Assembly: GCA_016278265.1 (NCBI GenBank)
Contig: JADQCE010000003.1
Span: forward strand, 186,001 to 250,000
DNA from: Halothiobacillus sp.
Lineage (GTDB): Bacteria > Pseudomonadota > Gammaproteobacteria > Halothiobacillales > Halothiobacillaceae
Direction of reading: 5' to 3'
Length of the DNA stretch: 64,000 nt
A program made the translations under genes and the position numbers. A model generated the notes under the pieces. That model did no database searches. It saw only the letters and a list, made by a program, of their open reading frames with translations, and was not told the origin of the DNA. Shown here piece by piece: positions 8,964 to 17,628 of this stretch (position 1 is its first letter; every line of letters starts with the position of its first letter).

Positions 8964-9863
8964 TCAATTGGCCGATGTGGTCGACTCGTTCTTCTCCTGC
9001 TCGGCAGCGTCTTCCTCCGTCTTGTCGTCGTAGAAGGTCCGCCGCGAGATCTGGCAGAAGGCGCCCTGGCCCTTGATGAAGTGGATCGAGCCGGCCACCA
9101 CCAGCCCGCCGATCACCAGCAGCAACAGGCTGCTCTGCACGTAGCCGAGCGAGACGATGGCCACGCCCACCAGGCCGACGTGACGCGCCTGGATATGCAA
9201 CAGGTCCTCGTGCGGTTGGGACAGGGCAGCAAGGGCCGCCCATTCGATCGCCAGTACGATCAGGAGCACCAGCGGGGCGACGGCGACCTTCGGGTAGGCC
9301 ACGGCGATCACACCGAGTACCCCGATGATCGCCAGCACCACCCATTGAGCGATCTGCTGGTTGCGCGAACCGCGGCTCGAGGCACGCAACGTGCCCTTCA
9401 GTCGCAGCCAGTGGATCAGCCCGGTCACGCCGGTCCACACCCCGATGAAGACGCCCAGCACCGCGGCCAGGCGCAGATCCCAGGCGCCGAGGTAGAGCGT
9501 GGTCTGCTCCCAGCCGATCACGCCCAGCAGGGTGATGGTGATGCCGCTGCCGATCAGGACGATCGCCGCCCCACGTACCAGGTCGATCAGACGGGTGTCC
9601 TGGTCGCGACTGGCCCGATACCACGGCGCGGCGGCCACGCCGAAGGCCAGCGCGGCGATCGCCAGCCACGCCTTCCAGCCCATGCCGGGCAGGTCGCCGG
9701 CCGCCCCGGGGAAGAGCGCGCCGGCGAGCACGATCAAGATCGCCAGCGGCAGCGCCCACATCCAGACCCGGCGGCGCCCCGGGTGGGTCAGTGCCGACAG
9801 CGTGATCAGTACCAGCCCCAGGGCGAACCAGCCGGCGTTGTCGATCATCAATCCGATGCCCAT
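8964..9863 (-). CDS. Multi-pass membrane protein resembling the PntB membrane domain, without the NADP-binding domain
   Basis: A 299-residue protein with about eight to nine hydrophobic segments and a soluble acidic tail. By eye its order of segments follows the membrane part of transhydrogenase subunit PntB: an opening helix ending SALTHPGRRR, a VLGVFIGVWTGVTGLIHW segment like the LGIFIG helix of PntB, and a last helix followed by IHFIKGQGAFCQIS at the position of the PntB hinge. The 180-residue NADP-binding domain III is absent. The start is ATG 9861-9863, seven bases after AAGGAGG; a GTG one codon earlier is possible. It overlaps the preceding gene's stop (TGATG). The relation to PntB is my reading and is unconfirmed; alternatively it is an unrelated membrane protein. 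Confidence 0.5.
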   Translation of the reverse strand: MGIGLMIDNAGWFALGLVLITLSALTHPGRRRVWMWALPLAILIVLAGALFPGAAGDLPGMGWKAWLAIAALAFGVAAAPWYRASRDQDTRLIDLVRGAAIVLIGSGITITLLGVIGWEQTTLYLGAWDLRLAAVLGVFIGVWTGVTGLIHWLRLKGTLRASSRGSRNQQIAQWVVLAIIGVLGVIAVAYPKVAVAPLVLLIVLAIEWAALAALSQPHEDLLHIQARHVGLVGVAIVSLGYVQSSLLLLVIGGLVVAGSIHFIKGQGAFCQISRRTFYDDKTEEDAAEQEKNESTTSAN

Positions 9864-10219
9864 CACGACACCTCCTTGTTGGCACGTTCATGGGCGAACT
9901 GCTGTTCGCGATCCTCCTCGTCGAGCAGGTCCTGCTCGTCGGGCTCGTCCGCCGGTTCGGCATGTATCTCCTGGCGCAGCAGCAGGAAGGCCGTCGCCGC
10001 CGACTGGGCGCCGAAGAACACCGCGATGGTCGACAGCACCAGTTCGAGCGCACCCTGCGAGGTCAGCAGTGCGCTGATCGCGGCGACCACCAAGAATCCG
10101 GCCAGGGTGGTCACGATCAGCAGGCCCCGTCCGCAGTGTTCCCGCTCGGCACGCAGGGCGCCGGTCAGGCCGAGCGCCAGCGCGATTAGCACCACGTAGG
10201 CGGCGATGGTTGGATCCAT
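9863..10219 (-). CDS. Small membrane protein resembling the PntA C-terminal membrane region
   Basis: A 118-residue protein with three hydrophobic helices (about residues 4-22, 33-51 and 58-82) and an Asp/Glu-rich soluble tail. The helix order and the phrase LVLSTIAVFFGAQSAATAFLL resemble the short membrane-embedded subunit (PntA2/PntAb) of bacterial transhydrogenases, whose last helix usually reads IAVFLATINVVGGFLVT. It is translationally coupled to the PntB-like gene downstream and follows trxB by 67 bases. AAGGA lies 8 bases before the ATG. No NAD-binding PntA1 subunit is nearby. Function is unknown. Confidence 0.45.
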   Translation of the reverse strand: MDPTIAAYVVLIALALGLTGALRAEREHCGRGLLIVTTLAGFLVVAAISALLTSQGALELVLSTIAVFFGAQSAATAFLLLRQEIHAEPADEPDEQDLLDEEDREQQFAHERANKEVS

Positions 10220-10286
10220 GTCGGTGTTCCTTCAGTCGTGATGACCGATCGTTCGATCGGCCGGATTAAGCGATGGTCGGTCGGGA

Positions 10287-11267
<981 letters not shown>

Positions 11268-11464
11268 TTATTCGGTGTGATTGTCGCCGAGGCGCGACGG
11301 CGACGGCGGGGCCGGGGTGAATACACTCGGCCCGGCAACGGGTGACGGGTTTGCCTAGAATGACCCGGGATTGATCCGGTCTCGGGTTCGGCGACGCGTG
11401 TTGGCGCGTCGGCCGGGCACGTCCAGACTGTAGGATACTCGTCGAAAAATGTTGAGGCCATCGA

Positions 11465-12577
11465 ATGAACTACCAAGGTGAACCGGACTACAAGCACGGC
11501 AGTGCGGAACGACTGGGGGTGCTGCTGCTGAATCTCGGTACGCCGGACGCGCCAGAGGCGCCGGCGCTGCGCCGTTACCTCGCGCAGTTCCTCTCCGATC
11601 CGCGCGTGATCGAAATCCCGAAGTGGAAGTGGTGGCCGATCCTGCACGGCATCGTGCTGCGTACCCGCCCGGCGAAATCCGCCGAGGCCTATCGCTCGGT
11701 CTGGGATCATCACGGCGAGGGCTCGCCATTGCTGACGATCGCGCGCCAGCAGCAGAAGGGCCTGCAGACACGACTGTCCGAGCAGATGGCCGGTCCGGTA
11801 ACCGTGGCGCTCGGCATGCGTTACGGCAACCCCTCGGTGCCCTCGGCCCTGCACGAGCTGCGCGAGGCCGGTGCGCGCCGGATCGTGGTCCTGCCGCTGT
11901 ATCCGCAGTACGCCGGGGCGACCACCGCCTCGACGCTGGACGCGGTGTTCGACGAGTTCATGCATTGGCGCTGGGTACCGGAGCTGCGCACCATCAACCA
12001 GTATCACCGTGACCCCGGTTATCTCGATGCCCTGGCAGCGAGCATCCAGGAGCACTTCGACGAGCACGGCAAGCCCGACAAGCTGATCATGAGCTACCAC
12101 GGCGAGCCCAAGCGCTACCTGCTCAACGGCGACCCGTACCACTGTCACTGCTACGTCACCTCGCGGCTGGTCGCCGAGCGGCTCGGCCTGTCCGAAGACG
12201 ACTACATGGTCACCTTCCAGTCGCGTTTCGGCCCCGAGGAATGGCTCAAGCCCTACACCGACGAGACCTTGAAGGCCCTGCCCGGCCAGGGCGTCAAGCA
12301 CATTGCCGTGATCTGCCCGGGTTTTTCCGCCGACTGCCTGGAGACCATCGAGGAGATCGGCGACGAGAACCGCGAGTACTTCGAGGAGGCCGGCGGCGAG
12401 ACCTACCACTACATTCCGGCGCTCAACGACCGGGGCGATCACCTCGACGCCCTGGCCCGCCTGGTCCGTCAGCACACCCAGGGCTGGGTCGAGCACAGCG
12501 AGTTCGATGCCGTCGAGGACCAGCGCGAGCGCGACCGTGTTCACGCCAACGCCCTGAAGATCGGCGCCAAGCAGTGA
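11465..12577 (+). CDS. hemH: Ferrochelatase
   Basis: HemH inserts Fe2+ into protoporphyrin IX, the last step of heme synthesis, at the inner membrane surface. The 370-residue protein starts its fold with GVLLLNLGTPDAPE and carries the metal-site His in LIMSYHGEPKRY, the CHCY stretch, FQSRFGPEEWLKPYT and the C-terminal VICPGFSADCLETIEEI with the conserved glutamates. A GAGG sits upstream of the ATG. The CinA-N-like gene starts 1 base after its stop, so the two are co-transcribed. Confidence 0.97.
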   Translation: MNYQGEPDYKHGSAERLGVLLLNLGTPDAPEAPALRRYLAQFLSDPRVIEIPKWKWWPILHGIVLRTRPAKSAEAYRSVWDHHGEGSPLLTIARQQQKGLQTRLSEQMAGPVTVALGMRYGNPSVPSALHELREAGARRIVVLPLYPQYAGATTASTLDAVFDEFMHWRWVPELRTINQYHRDPGYLDALAASIQEHFDEHGKPDKLIMSYHGEPKRYLLNGDPYHCHCYVTSRLVAERLGLSEDDYMVTFQSRFGPEEWLKPYTDETLKALPGQGVKHIAVICPGFSADCLETIEEIGDENREYFEEAGGETYHYIPALNDRGDHLDALARLVRQHTQGWVEHSEFDAVEDQRERDRVHANALKIGAKQ

Positions 12578-12578
12578 C

Positions 12579-13355
12579 ATGGCGGCAGTGAAGGGAGACG
12601 GCCCGCTCGCCGGCATCGGCGTGCTGGTGATCGGTGACGAGATTCTCTCCGGCCGTCGCCAGGACCGCCATCTCGCGGCGGTCACCGAGCGCCTGGCGGC
12701 CCGTGGGCTGGTGGTCGACTGGGCGCAGTTTCTGCCCGACCGCGAGGTCACCATCGTCGACCTGCTGCGTCGCAGCCGGGGCGACGGCGCGACCGTGTTC
12801 TGCTTTGGCGGGATCGGCGCGACGCCGGATGATCTCACCCGGGGCTGTGCAGCGAACGCCTTCGAGCGTCCGCTGGCGCGCCACCCCGAGGCCGCCGCGC
12901 TGATCGAGTCGCAGTTCGGCGAGAGCGCCTACCCCAAGCGCATTCTGATGGCCGATCTGCCGGAGGGCGCGGACTTGGTGCCCAACCCGGTCAACCGCGT
13001 GCCGGGTTTTGCCGTCGATCGGCATTTCTTTTTGCCCGGCTTTCCCGAGATGGCGCACGCCATGCTCGATCAGATCCTCGCCGGCCCGCTGGTCGGGCTG
13101 GGGGACGCGGGCTACGTGGAACATTCCCTGTGGCTGGTGGACACCCCGGAGAGCGAGCTGGTCGATCTGATGGAGGCATTCTGCGCGGTCCACCCGACAT
13201 TGCGGCTGTTTAGTCTGCCGGTGCTCTCGACCGAACGGCGGCTGCTGGAGCTGGGTTTCAAGGGCGAGCGTGCGGAGGTCGATCGGGCCATGACCGCGCT
13301 GGCCGCCGCCCTGGAGGAGCGCGAGATCATGATGTATGCGCAGCGCCCGGAATGA
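12579..13355 (+). CDS. Molybdopterin-binding/CinA N-terminal-domain protein
   Basis: A 258-residue stand-alone version of the MoaB/MogA-like domain found at the N-terminus of CinA. Recognisable elements are VLVIGDEILSGRRQDRH near residue 14, the FCFGGIGATPDDLTRG glycine loop near 76, and PGFPEMAHAMLD. The CinA-C nicotinamide-nucleotide amidase domain is missing. Members of this class are seldom characterised; a role in pyridine nucleotide repair or pterin binding is a family-level guess. It is coupled to hemH by a 1-base gap, which gives no obvious metabolic link. Confidence 0.8.
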   Translation: MAAVKGDGPLAGIGVLVIGDEILSGRRQDRHLAAVTERLAARGLVVDWAQFLPDREVTIVDLLRRSRGDGATVFCFGGIGATPDDLTRGCAANAFERPLARHPEAAALIESQFGESAYPKRILMADLPEGADLVPNPVNRVPGFAVDRHFFLPGFPEMAHAMLDQILAGPLVGLGDAGYVEHSLWLVDTPESELVDLMEAFCAVHPTLRLFSLPVLSTERRLLELGFKGERAEVDRAMTALAAALEEREIMMYAQRPE

Positions 13356-13380
13356 GCTAGATCAGGCCCTTCTGGGGATT

Positions 13381-13407
13381 GAACTTCATGCGGCCAGCCC
13401 TATCTCA
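13381..13407 (+). promoter_or_regulatory. Candidate sigma-E (RpoE)-type promoter for the HtrA gene
   Basis: GAACTT (13381-13386) and TCTCA (13403-13407) are separated by 16 bases, close to the RpoE pattern of GAACTT and TCtgA/TCaaA. The site is about 95 bases upstream of an HtrA/DegP protease start, and such genes are classic RpoE targets. This is a pattern match only. Confidence 0.45.
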
Positions 13408-13502
13408 CCGGTCTGGCCCCTTCTCGTTTGGTCCCTTTGCTTTGGCCCGGGGGCTTGGCTGTTATTTTTCGCATGATTCCGAATCGGAATAGGAGTTGGT
13501 CG

Positions 13503-14912
13503 ATGAAGACATTCGTGACAACCCGCCGAGCCGCGGTACTTCTGGCGGTCGCTTTGACCGCGACGATGTTGCTGCTGGGGTCGCCTGCCCAGGCGCAGTA
13601 CCCCGATTTCGTCAAGCTCGCAAAGGACAATGCCCCCGCGGTAGTCAATATCAACACCGTCACCAAGGGGCAGACGTCCGCCCGTTCGGGGCAGCCGCCG
13701 CAGATGCCGAACCTACCGCCCGGCCCGCTGGGCGACATGTTCCGCGATTTCTTCGAGCAGATGCCGCAACAGCCGATGCCGCGCTCGCGCCCGACCCAAT
13801 CGTTGGGGTCAGGCTTTATCCTCAGCGAGGATGGCTACGTCATCACCAACGCCCACGTGGTCGGTGGCGCGGACGAGATCAGCGTGCGTCTCAACGACCA
13901 GCGCGAGTTCTCCGCCGAGCTGATCGGCGAGGATCGCCGTACCGACATTGCCCTGCTGAAGATCGATGCCGAGGATCTGCCCACCGTGACCATCGGCGAT
14001 TCCGACGATGTGGACGTGGGCGAATGGGTACTGGCCATCGGTGCGCCGTTCGGGCTGGATCATTCGGCCACCCACGGCATCGTCTCGGCCATCGGCCGCG
14101 ACCTGCCCAACGAGACCTACGTGCCCTTCATCCAGACGGACGCACCGGTCAACCCAGGTAATTCCGGCGGGCCGCTGATCAATGCCGATGGTGAGGTAGT
14201 CGGCGTCAACTCGCAGATCTACACCAACTCGGGCGGCTACATGGGCATCTCGTTCGCCATCCCCGTGAACGTGGCCATGAACGTCGCCGATCAGCTCAAG
14301 GACACCGGCGAGGTGCGCCGGGGTTATCTCGGCGTGATCATCCAGCCGGTCACTGACGAATTGGCCCGCTCGTTCGGTCTGGACGACACGCATGGAGCCC
14401 TGATCGCCCAGGTCCAGCCGGACACCCCGGCGGCCGAGGCGGGCCTGGAGTCCGGCGACATCATCACCGAGTTCAACGGCAAGCCGGTCCGGCGTTCCGG
14501 TCAGTTGCCGCGCCTGGTGGGCGCCGCCCCCGTGGGTGAGCCAGCCGAGGTGACGGTGATCCGCGATGGCGAGGAAATGCAGTTCGAGGTCGTGCTCACC
14601 GAGCTGGATGACGTTGCAGCCGCCGGGGGCAGCGCCCTGTCGTCGTACGGGCTGTCCGTCACGCCGCTGGAGAAGGGCGATCGCGGCAGCCTCGGGGTGC
14701 GTTACGGCATCGAGATCGAATCAGTCGGCGGCGACTCGCCGTTCGCCGGGGCGCTCGAGCCGGGCGACGTGTTGCTGGAGGTCAATCGTCGCCCGATGCG
14801 CAGCGAGCAGGATCTTGTCGAGGCGCTGTCCTCGGCCCCGGAGAGCCGTCCGGTTGCCATTCGCCTGCTGCGCCATGGCCAGCCGTTGTTCCTGGCGGTC
14901 GATCTGGACTGA
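13503..14912 (+). CDS. Periplasmic HtrA/Do-type serine protease with two PDZ domains
   Basis: A 469-residue DegP/DegQ/MucD-type quality-control protease. A signal peptide spans residues 1-31 (cleavage after PAQA). The protease domain shows the catalytic triad His118 (VITNAHVVGG), Asp148 (DRRTDIALLK) and Ser221 (NPGNSGGP). Two PDZ domains follow at about 285-370 (first carboxylate loop RRGYLGV) and 385-469. The region between signal and protease (60-97) is Pro/Gln/Met-rich, as in the Q-linker of such enzymes. ATG 13503 has AGGAG 7 bases upstream; an upstream in-frame start would place the signal peptide internally. A strong terminator follows. Confidence 0.93.
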   Translation: MKTFVTTRRAAVLLAVALTATMLLLGSPAQAQYPDFVKLAKDNAPAVVNINTVTKGQTSARSGQPPQMPNLPPGPLGDMFRDFFEQMPQQPMPRSRPTQSLGSGFILSEDGYVITNAHVVGGADEISVRLNDQREFSAELIGEDRRTDIALLKIDAEDLPTVTIGDSDDVDVGEWVLAIGAPFGLDHSATHGIVSAIGRDLPNETYVPFIQTDAPVNPGNSGGPLINADGEVVGVNSQIYTNSGGYMGISFAIPVNVAMNVADQLKDTGEVRRGYLGVIIQPVTDELARSFGLDDTHGALIAQVQPDTPAAEAGLESGDIITEFNGKPVRRSGQLPRLVGAAPVGEPAEVTVIRDGEEMQFEVVLTELDDVAAAGGSALSSYGLSVTPLEKGDRGSLGVRYGIEIESVGGDSPFAGALEPGDVLLEVNRRPMRSEQDLVEALSSAPESRPVAIRLLRHGQPLFLAVDLD

Positions 14913-14988
14913 GAGGACGATTGCGGCGGGAGGAACTTTCAACCGGCCAATCGTTCCCATTCAATGGCTCCTCAAGGATGAACCGCTG

Positions 14989-15016
14989 CCCCGGCCCGAT
15001 GGCCGGGGTTTTTTTT
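14989..15016 (+). terminator. Strong terminator after the HtrA gene
   Basis: A perfect CCCCGGCC/GGCCGGGG stem with a CGAT loop is followed directly by eight T residues (15009-15016). It lies 76 bases past the protease stop codon. Confidence 0.93.
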
Positions 15017-15137
15017 GTCTGGCGTCCTGGGCCTGATTCGCCGATGCGCACCAGCGCTACGGGGCAGGTTGTTGTCGTGACCGTTTCGTCGCGGTTACTC
15101 TCCGAGTGATTCGACCGGATTCGAGCCGACCTTCCCT

Positions 15138-15146
15138 TGTTAGAAT
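15138..15146 (+). promoter_or_regulatory. Extended -10 promoter candidate for the ExoIII-type gene
   Basis: TGTTAGAAT matches the extended -10 form TGnTAnAAT, ending 20 bases before the chosen ATG. No good -35 box is visible, which fits an extended -10 promoter. It would give a very short leader. Confidence 0.4.
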
Positions 15147-15166
15147 CCACCCATTTGGACGAACAG

Positions 15167-15934
15167 ATGCGGGTAATCAGTTTCAACGCCAATGGTATTC
15201 GTGCCGCGGCGCGCAAGGGGTTCTTCGACTGGCTGGCCACGGCGGATGCGGACCTTGTTTGCATCCAGGAGACCAAGGCCCAGGCCTGGCAGCTGGAGAA
15301 GGACCCGACCTTCTGGCCCGAGGGCTACCGCTGCCGCTACGTCGACGCCGAGCGCAAGGGATACAGCGGGGTGGCCATCTACAGCCGGATCGAGCCGGAG
15401 GCCGAGACCGCCGAGATGGGGCTGGCGGAGTTTGATGCCGAGGGCCGCTACTGCGCCTTCGATCTGGGCGATCTCACCGTCGCCTCGCTCTACCTGCCGT
15501 CGGGGTCGGCCGGCGACCACCGACAGGCCTCCAAGGATCGCTTCCTCGAGGCATTCCTGCCCATGCTGCAACGGTACCGCGAGCAGGAGCGTTCGCTGAT
15601 CCTCTGCGGTGACTGGAATATCGCCCACCGCGAGATCGACCTGAAGAACTGGCGCGCCAATCGCAACAAGTCCGGCTTTTTGCCCTACGAGCGGGCCTGG
15701 CTCGACCGGGTGTTCGACGATCTGGGTTTCGTCGATGCCCACCGGACCCTCAAGCCCGATGTCGCCGAGTACACCTGGTGGTCGAATCGGGCGAATGCCT
15801 GGAACAACAACGTCGGCTGGCGCATCGACTACCAGATCGTCACCCCCGACCTGCGTGACCAGCTGGTCGACGTGCAGGTCTATCGTGACGAGAAGTTCTC
15901 CGATCACGCGCCCCTGATCATCGACTATCGCTAA
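15167..15934 (+). CDS. Exodeoxyribonuclease III family AP endonuclease
   Basis: A 255-residue DNA-repair enzyme cutting at abasic sites and removing 3' blocks. The fold opens with MRVISFNANGIRAA; the metal-binding Glu is E35 in CIQETKAQ, the central CGDWNIAHREIDLKN loop carries the Asp/Asn pair, and the catalytic pair appears as WRIDYQIV and SDHAPLIIDY near the end. ATG 15167 begins exactly at the family's first strand; an in-frame TTG at 15137 would add ten unconserved residues. It stands alone between a terminator and a lipoprotein gene. Confidence 0.92.
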   Translation: MRVISFNANGIRAAARKGFFDWLATADADLVCIQETKAQAWQLEKDPTFWPEGYRCRYVDAERKGYSGVAIYSRIEPEAETAEMGLAEFDAEGRYCAFDLGDLTVASLYLPSGSAGDHRQASKDRFLEAFLPMLQRYREQERSLILCGDWNIAHREIDLKNWRANRNKSGFLPYERAWLDRVFDDLGFVDAHRTLKPDVAEYTWWSNRANAWNNNVGWRIDYQIVTPDLRDQLVDVQVYRDEKFSDHAPLIIDYR

Positions 15935-16023
15935 ACCCGGCCGATTCCCTCGGGAACCCTGCGGGGTTGCGAGCATCTGACTTATACTTTTCAAAGACTC
16001 GTTAACACGCGCGGAGGTTCCAC

Positions 16024-16482
16024 ATGAAACATTGGATGACCATGGTGCTGGCGGTTGCCGGCCTGGCCTTTCTTTCCGGCTGTGCCAGCAGCCTTTCGAG
16101 TGAGGCCTATTCGCGCGATTCGGCCCGCCAGATGCAGACCGTTTACTACGGCACAGTCCAGAGCATCCGCACGGTGCAGATCGAAGGCACCAAGACCCCA
16201 ATAGGCGCCGGCGCGGGCGCAATCACCGGCGGCATCCTCGGCAACCAGGTCGGTGGCGGTACAGGTCGCGCGTTGGCGACCGTCGGTGGTGCGCTGCTGG
16301 GCGGCGTGGCCGGCTCGGCTGCCGAGGAAGGCATCACCCGGCAGACGGGTTACGAGATCAGCGTCCGACTCGACAATGGCCGGACGGTCAGCATCGTTCA
16401 GGCCGCCGATGTATCCTTCCAGCCCGGCGAGCGCGTGCGGGTGATCGAGGCGCGTGACGGGACCACCCGCGTGACACGCTGA
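16024..16482 (+). CDS. SlyB-like glycine-zipper outer-membrane lipoprotein
   Basis: A 152-residue lipoprotein. The signal sequence ends in the lipobox LSGC with Cys20. Residues 60-98 form a glycine zipper (GAGAGAITGGILGNQVGGGTG and on), the hairpin of the Rick_17kDa/2TM class. A small C-terminal beta domain reads TGYEISVRLDNGRTVSIVQ and ends RVRVI. Relatives such as SlyB and PcpY stabilise or monitor the outer membrane, often under stress control. A TATACT -10-like hexamer lies at 15983-15988, and GGAGG immediately precedes the ATG. Single-gene unit. Confidence 0.88.
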   Translation: MKHWMTMVLAVAGLAFLSGCASSLSSEAYSRDSARQMQTVYYGTVQSIRTVQIEGTKTPIGAGAGAITGGILGNQVGGGTGRALATVGGALLGGVAGSAAEEGITRQTGYEISVRLDNGRTVSIVQAADVSFQPGERVRVIEARDGTTRVTR

Positions 16483-16526
16483 GCCAGAGGTTCCCCTAGA
16501 GGAACGGATAACCAGACGGAGAAACG

Positions 16527-17159
16527 ATGACGGCAACGCCGCGTGGACAGCTATTCGTGATTTCGGCGCCCTCCGGGGCGGGCAAGACCAGCCTGATCAA
16601 GGCGCTGCGTGAACGTCGGCCGGAGCTGGCGTTGTCGGTGTCGCACACCACCCGCCCGCGGCGTGACGGTGAGGTCAACGGCGAGCACTACCACTTTGTC
16701 GACATCTCGCAGTTCGAGGTGATGCTGGCGCAGGAGGCGTTCGTCGAGCATGCCAAGGTGTTCGAGAACTACTACGGCACCAGCAAGGCGGCGATCAGCG
16801 AGGAGCTCGAGCGCGGTCGCGACCTGATCCTCGAAATCGACTGGCAGGGCGCGGCGCAGGTCAAGAAACTGTTCCCCGAGGCGATCTTCATCTTCATCCT
16901 GCCGCCGAGCAGCGCCGAGCTGGAAAAGCGCCTGCGCAATCGCGCCTCGGACGACGACGAAGTGATCGCACGTCGGCTGGCGGAGGCCCGCCGCGAGATG
17001 CGCGAGTGCCATTGGTACGACTATCTCGTGATCAACGACGCCTTCGAGCAGGCACTCGATCAGTTGGACACGCTGTTCACGGCGGCCACCCTGGAGACCG
17101 ATCGACAGTACGAACGGAACCCCGAACTGATTGCCGATTTGCTGGGCGAGGCCGACTGA
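16527..17159 (+). CDS. gmk: Guanylate kinase
   Basis: Gmk phosphorylates GMP to GDP with ATP. The 210-residue protein has the P-loop SAPSGAGKTSL at 13-23, SVSHTTRPRRDGEVNGEHYHFV for GMP binding, and ILEIDWQGAAQVKK near 95-108. The order gmk-rpoZ-spoT matches the conserved gammaproteobacterial cluster, linking guanine nucleotide supply, RNA polymerase and (p)ppGpp metabolism. A CGGAG lies upstream of the ATG. Confidence 0.97.
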   Translation: MTATPRGQLFVISAPSGAGKTSLIKALRERRPELALSVSHTTRPRRDGEVNGEHYHFVDISQFEVMLAQEAFVEHAKVFENYYGTSKAAISEELERGRDLILEIDWQGAAQVKKLFPEAIFIFILPPSSAELEKRLRNRASDDDEVIARRLAEARREMRECHWYDYLVINDAFEQALDQLDTLFTAATLETDRQYERNPELIADLLGEAD

Positions 17160-17168
17160 CCGTAAACT
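17139..17168 (+). promoter_or_regulatory. Candidate sigma-70 promoter for rpoZ-spoT
   Basis: TTGCTG (17139-17144) and TAAACT (17163-17168) are separated by 18 bases and straddle the gmk stop codon. A leader hairpin, CGGCCCGG (17216-17223) with CCGGGCCG (17239-17246), lies between the site and rpoZ and lacks a U-run. Confidence 0.45.
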
Positions 17169-17276
17169 AGTGCCCAGAAACGTCTTTTCGGTCGAAAAGG
17201 CACCCAACCGCGATACGGCCCGGTCGTCCTCAGGATGGCCGGGCCGTCCAACCTGTATACCGAGGCTAAGACACCA

Positions 17277-17603
17277 ATGGCACGCGTAACCGTAGAAGAC
17301 TGCCTGGAAAAGATCCCCAACCGTTTCGAGCTGGTGCTGACCGCTGCTAAGCGCGCCCGCCAGATCGAGCACGGCGCCGAGCCGCTGGTGCCGATGGGCA
17401 AGGAAAAGCCGGTGGTGATCGCCCTGCGTGAGCTGGGCGAGGGCAAGATCGATCGCGCGCGGATCGACGAGATCGAGAAGCAGGTCACCCTGTCTCGCTC
17501 CGAGATCACCGAGCAGGAGATCCGCGCCGAGTTGGCTCAGTTTGCCGACGAAAGTGCCGAACCAGTCCGCCCGGCCACGCCGGCGACCAGCGACGAGGCC
17601 TGA
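17277..17603 (+). CDS. rpoZ: DNA-directed RNA polymerase subunit omega
   Basis: Omega assists RNA polymerase assembly and forms part of the (p)ppGpp site. The 108-residue protein opens with the canonical [20 protein letters not shown] and contains [10 protein letters not shown]. It is longer than the 91-residue E. coli protein because of an Ala/Pro/Glu-rich tail. The start is set by the family motif; an in-frame ATG at 17235 would add 14 unconserved residues. spoT starts 25 bases after the stop. Confidence 0.95.
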   Translation: MARVTVEDCLEKIPNRFELVLTAAKRARQIEHGAEPLVPMGKEKPVVIALRELGEGKIDRARIDEIEKQVTLSRSEITEQEIRAELAQFADESAEPVRPATPATSDEA

Positions 17604-17628
17604 GCCCGCGGGCCGGGTTGAGGCAGCG

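Noticed and set aside
17216-17246. Hairpin before rpoZ as a gmk terminator
   Set aside because: No U-run follows and rpoZ continues in the same direction; treated as a leader structure only.
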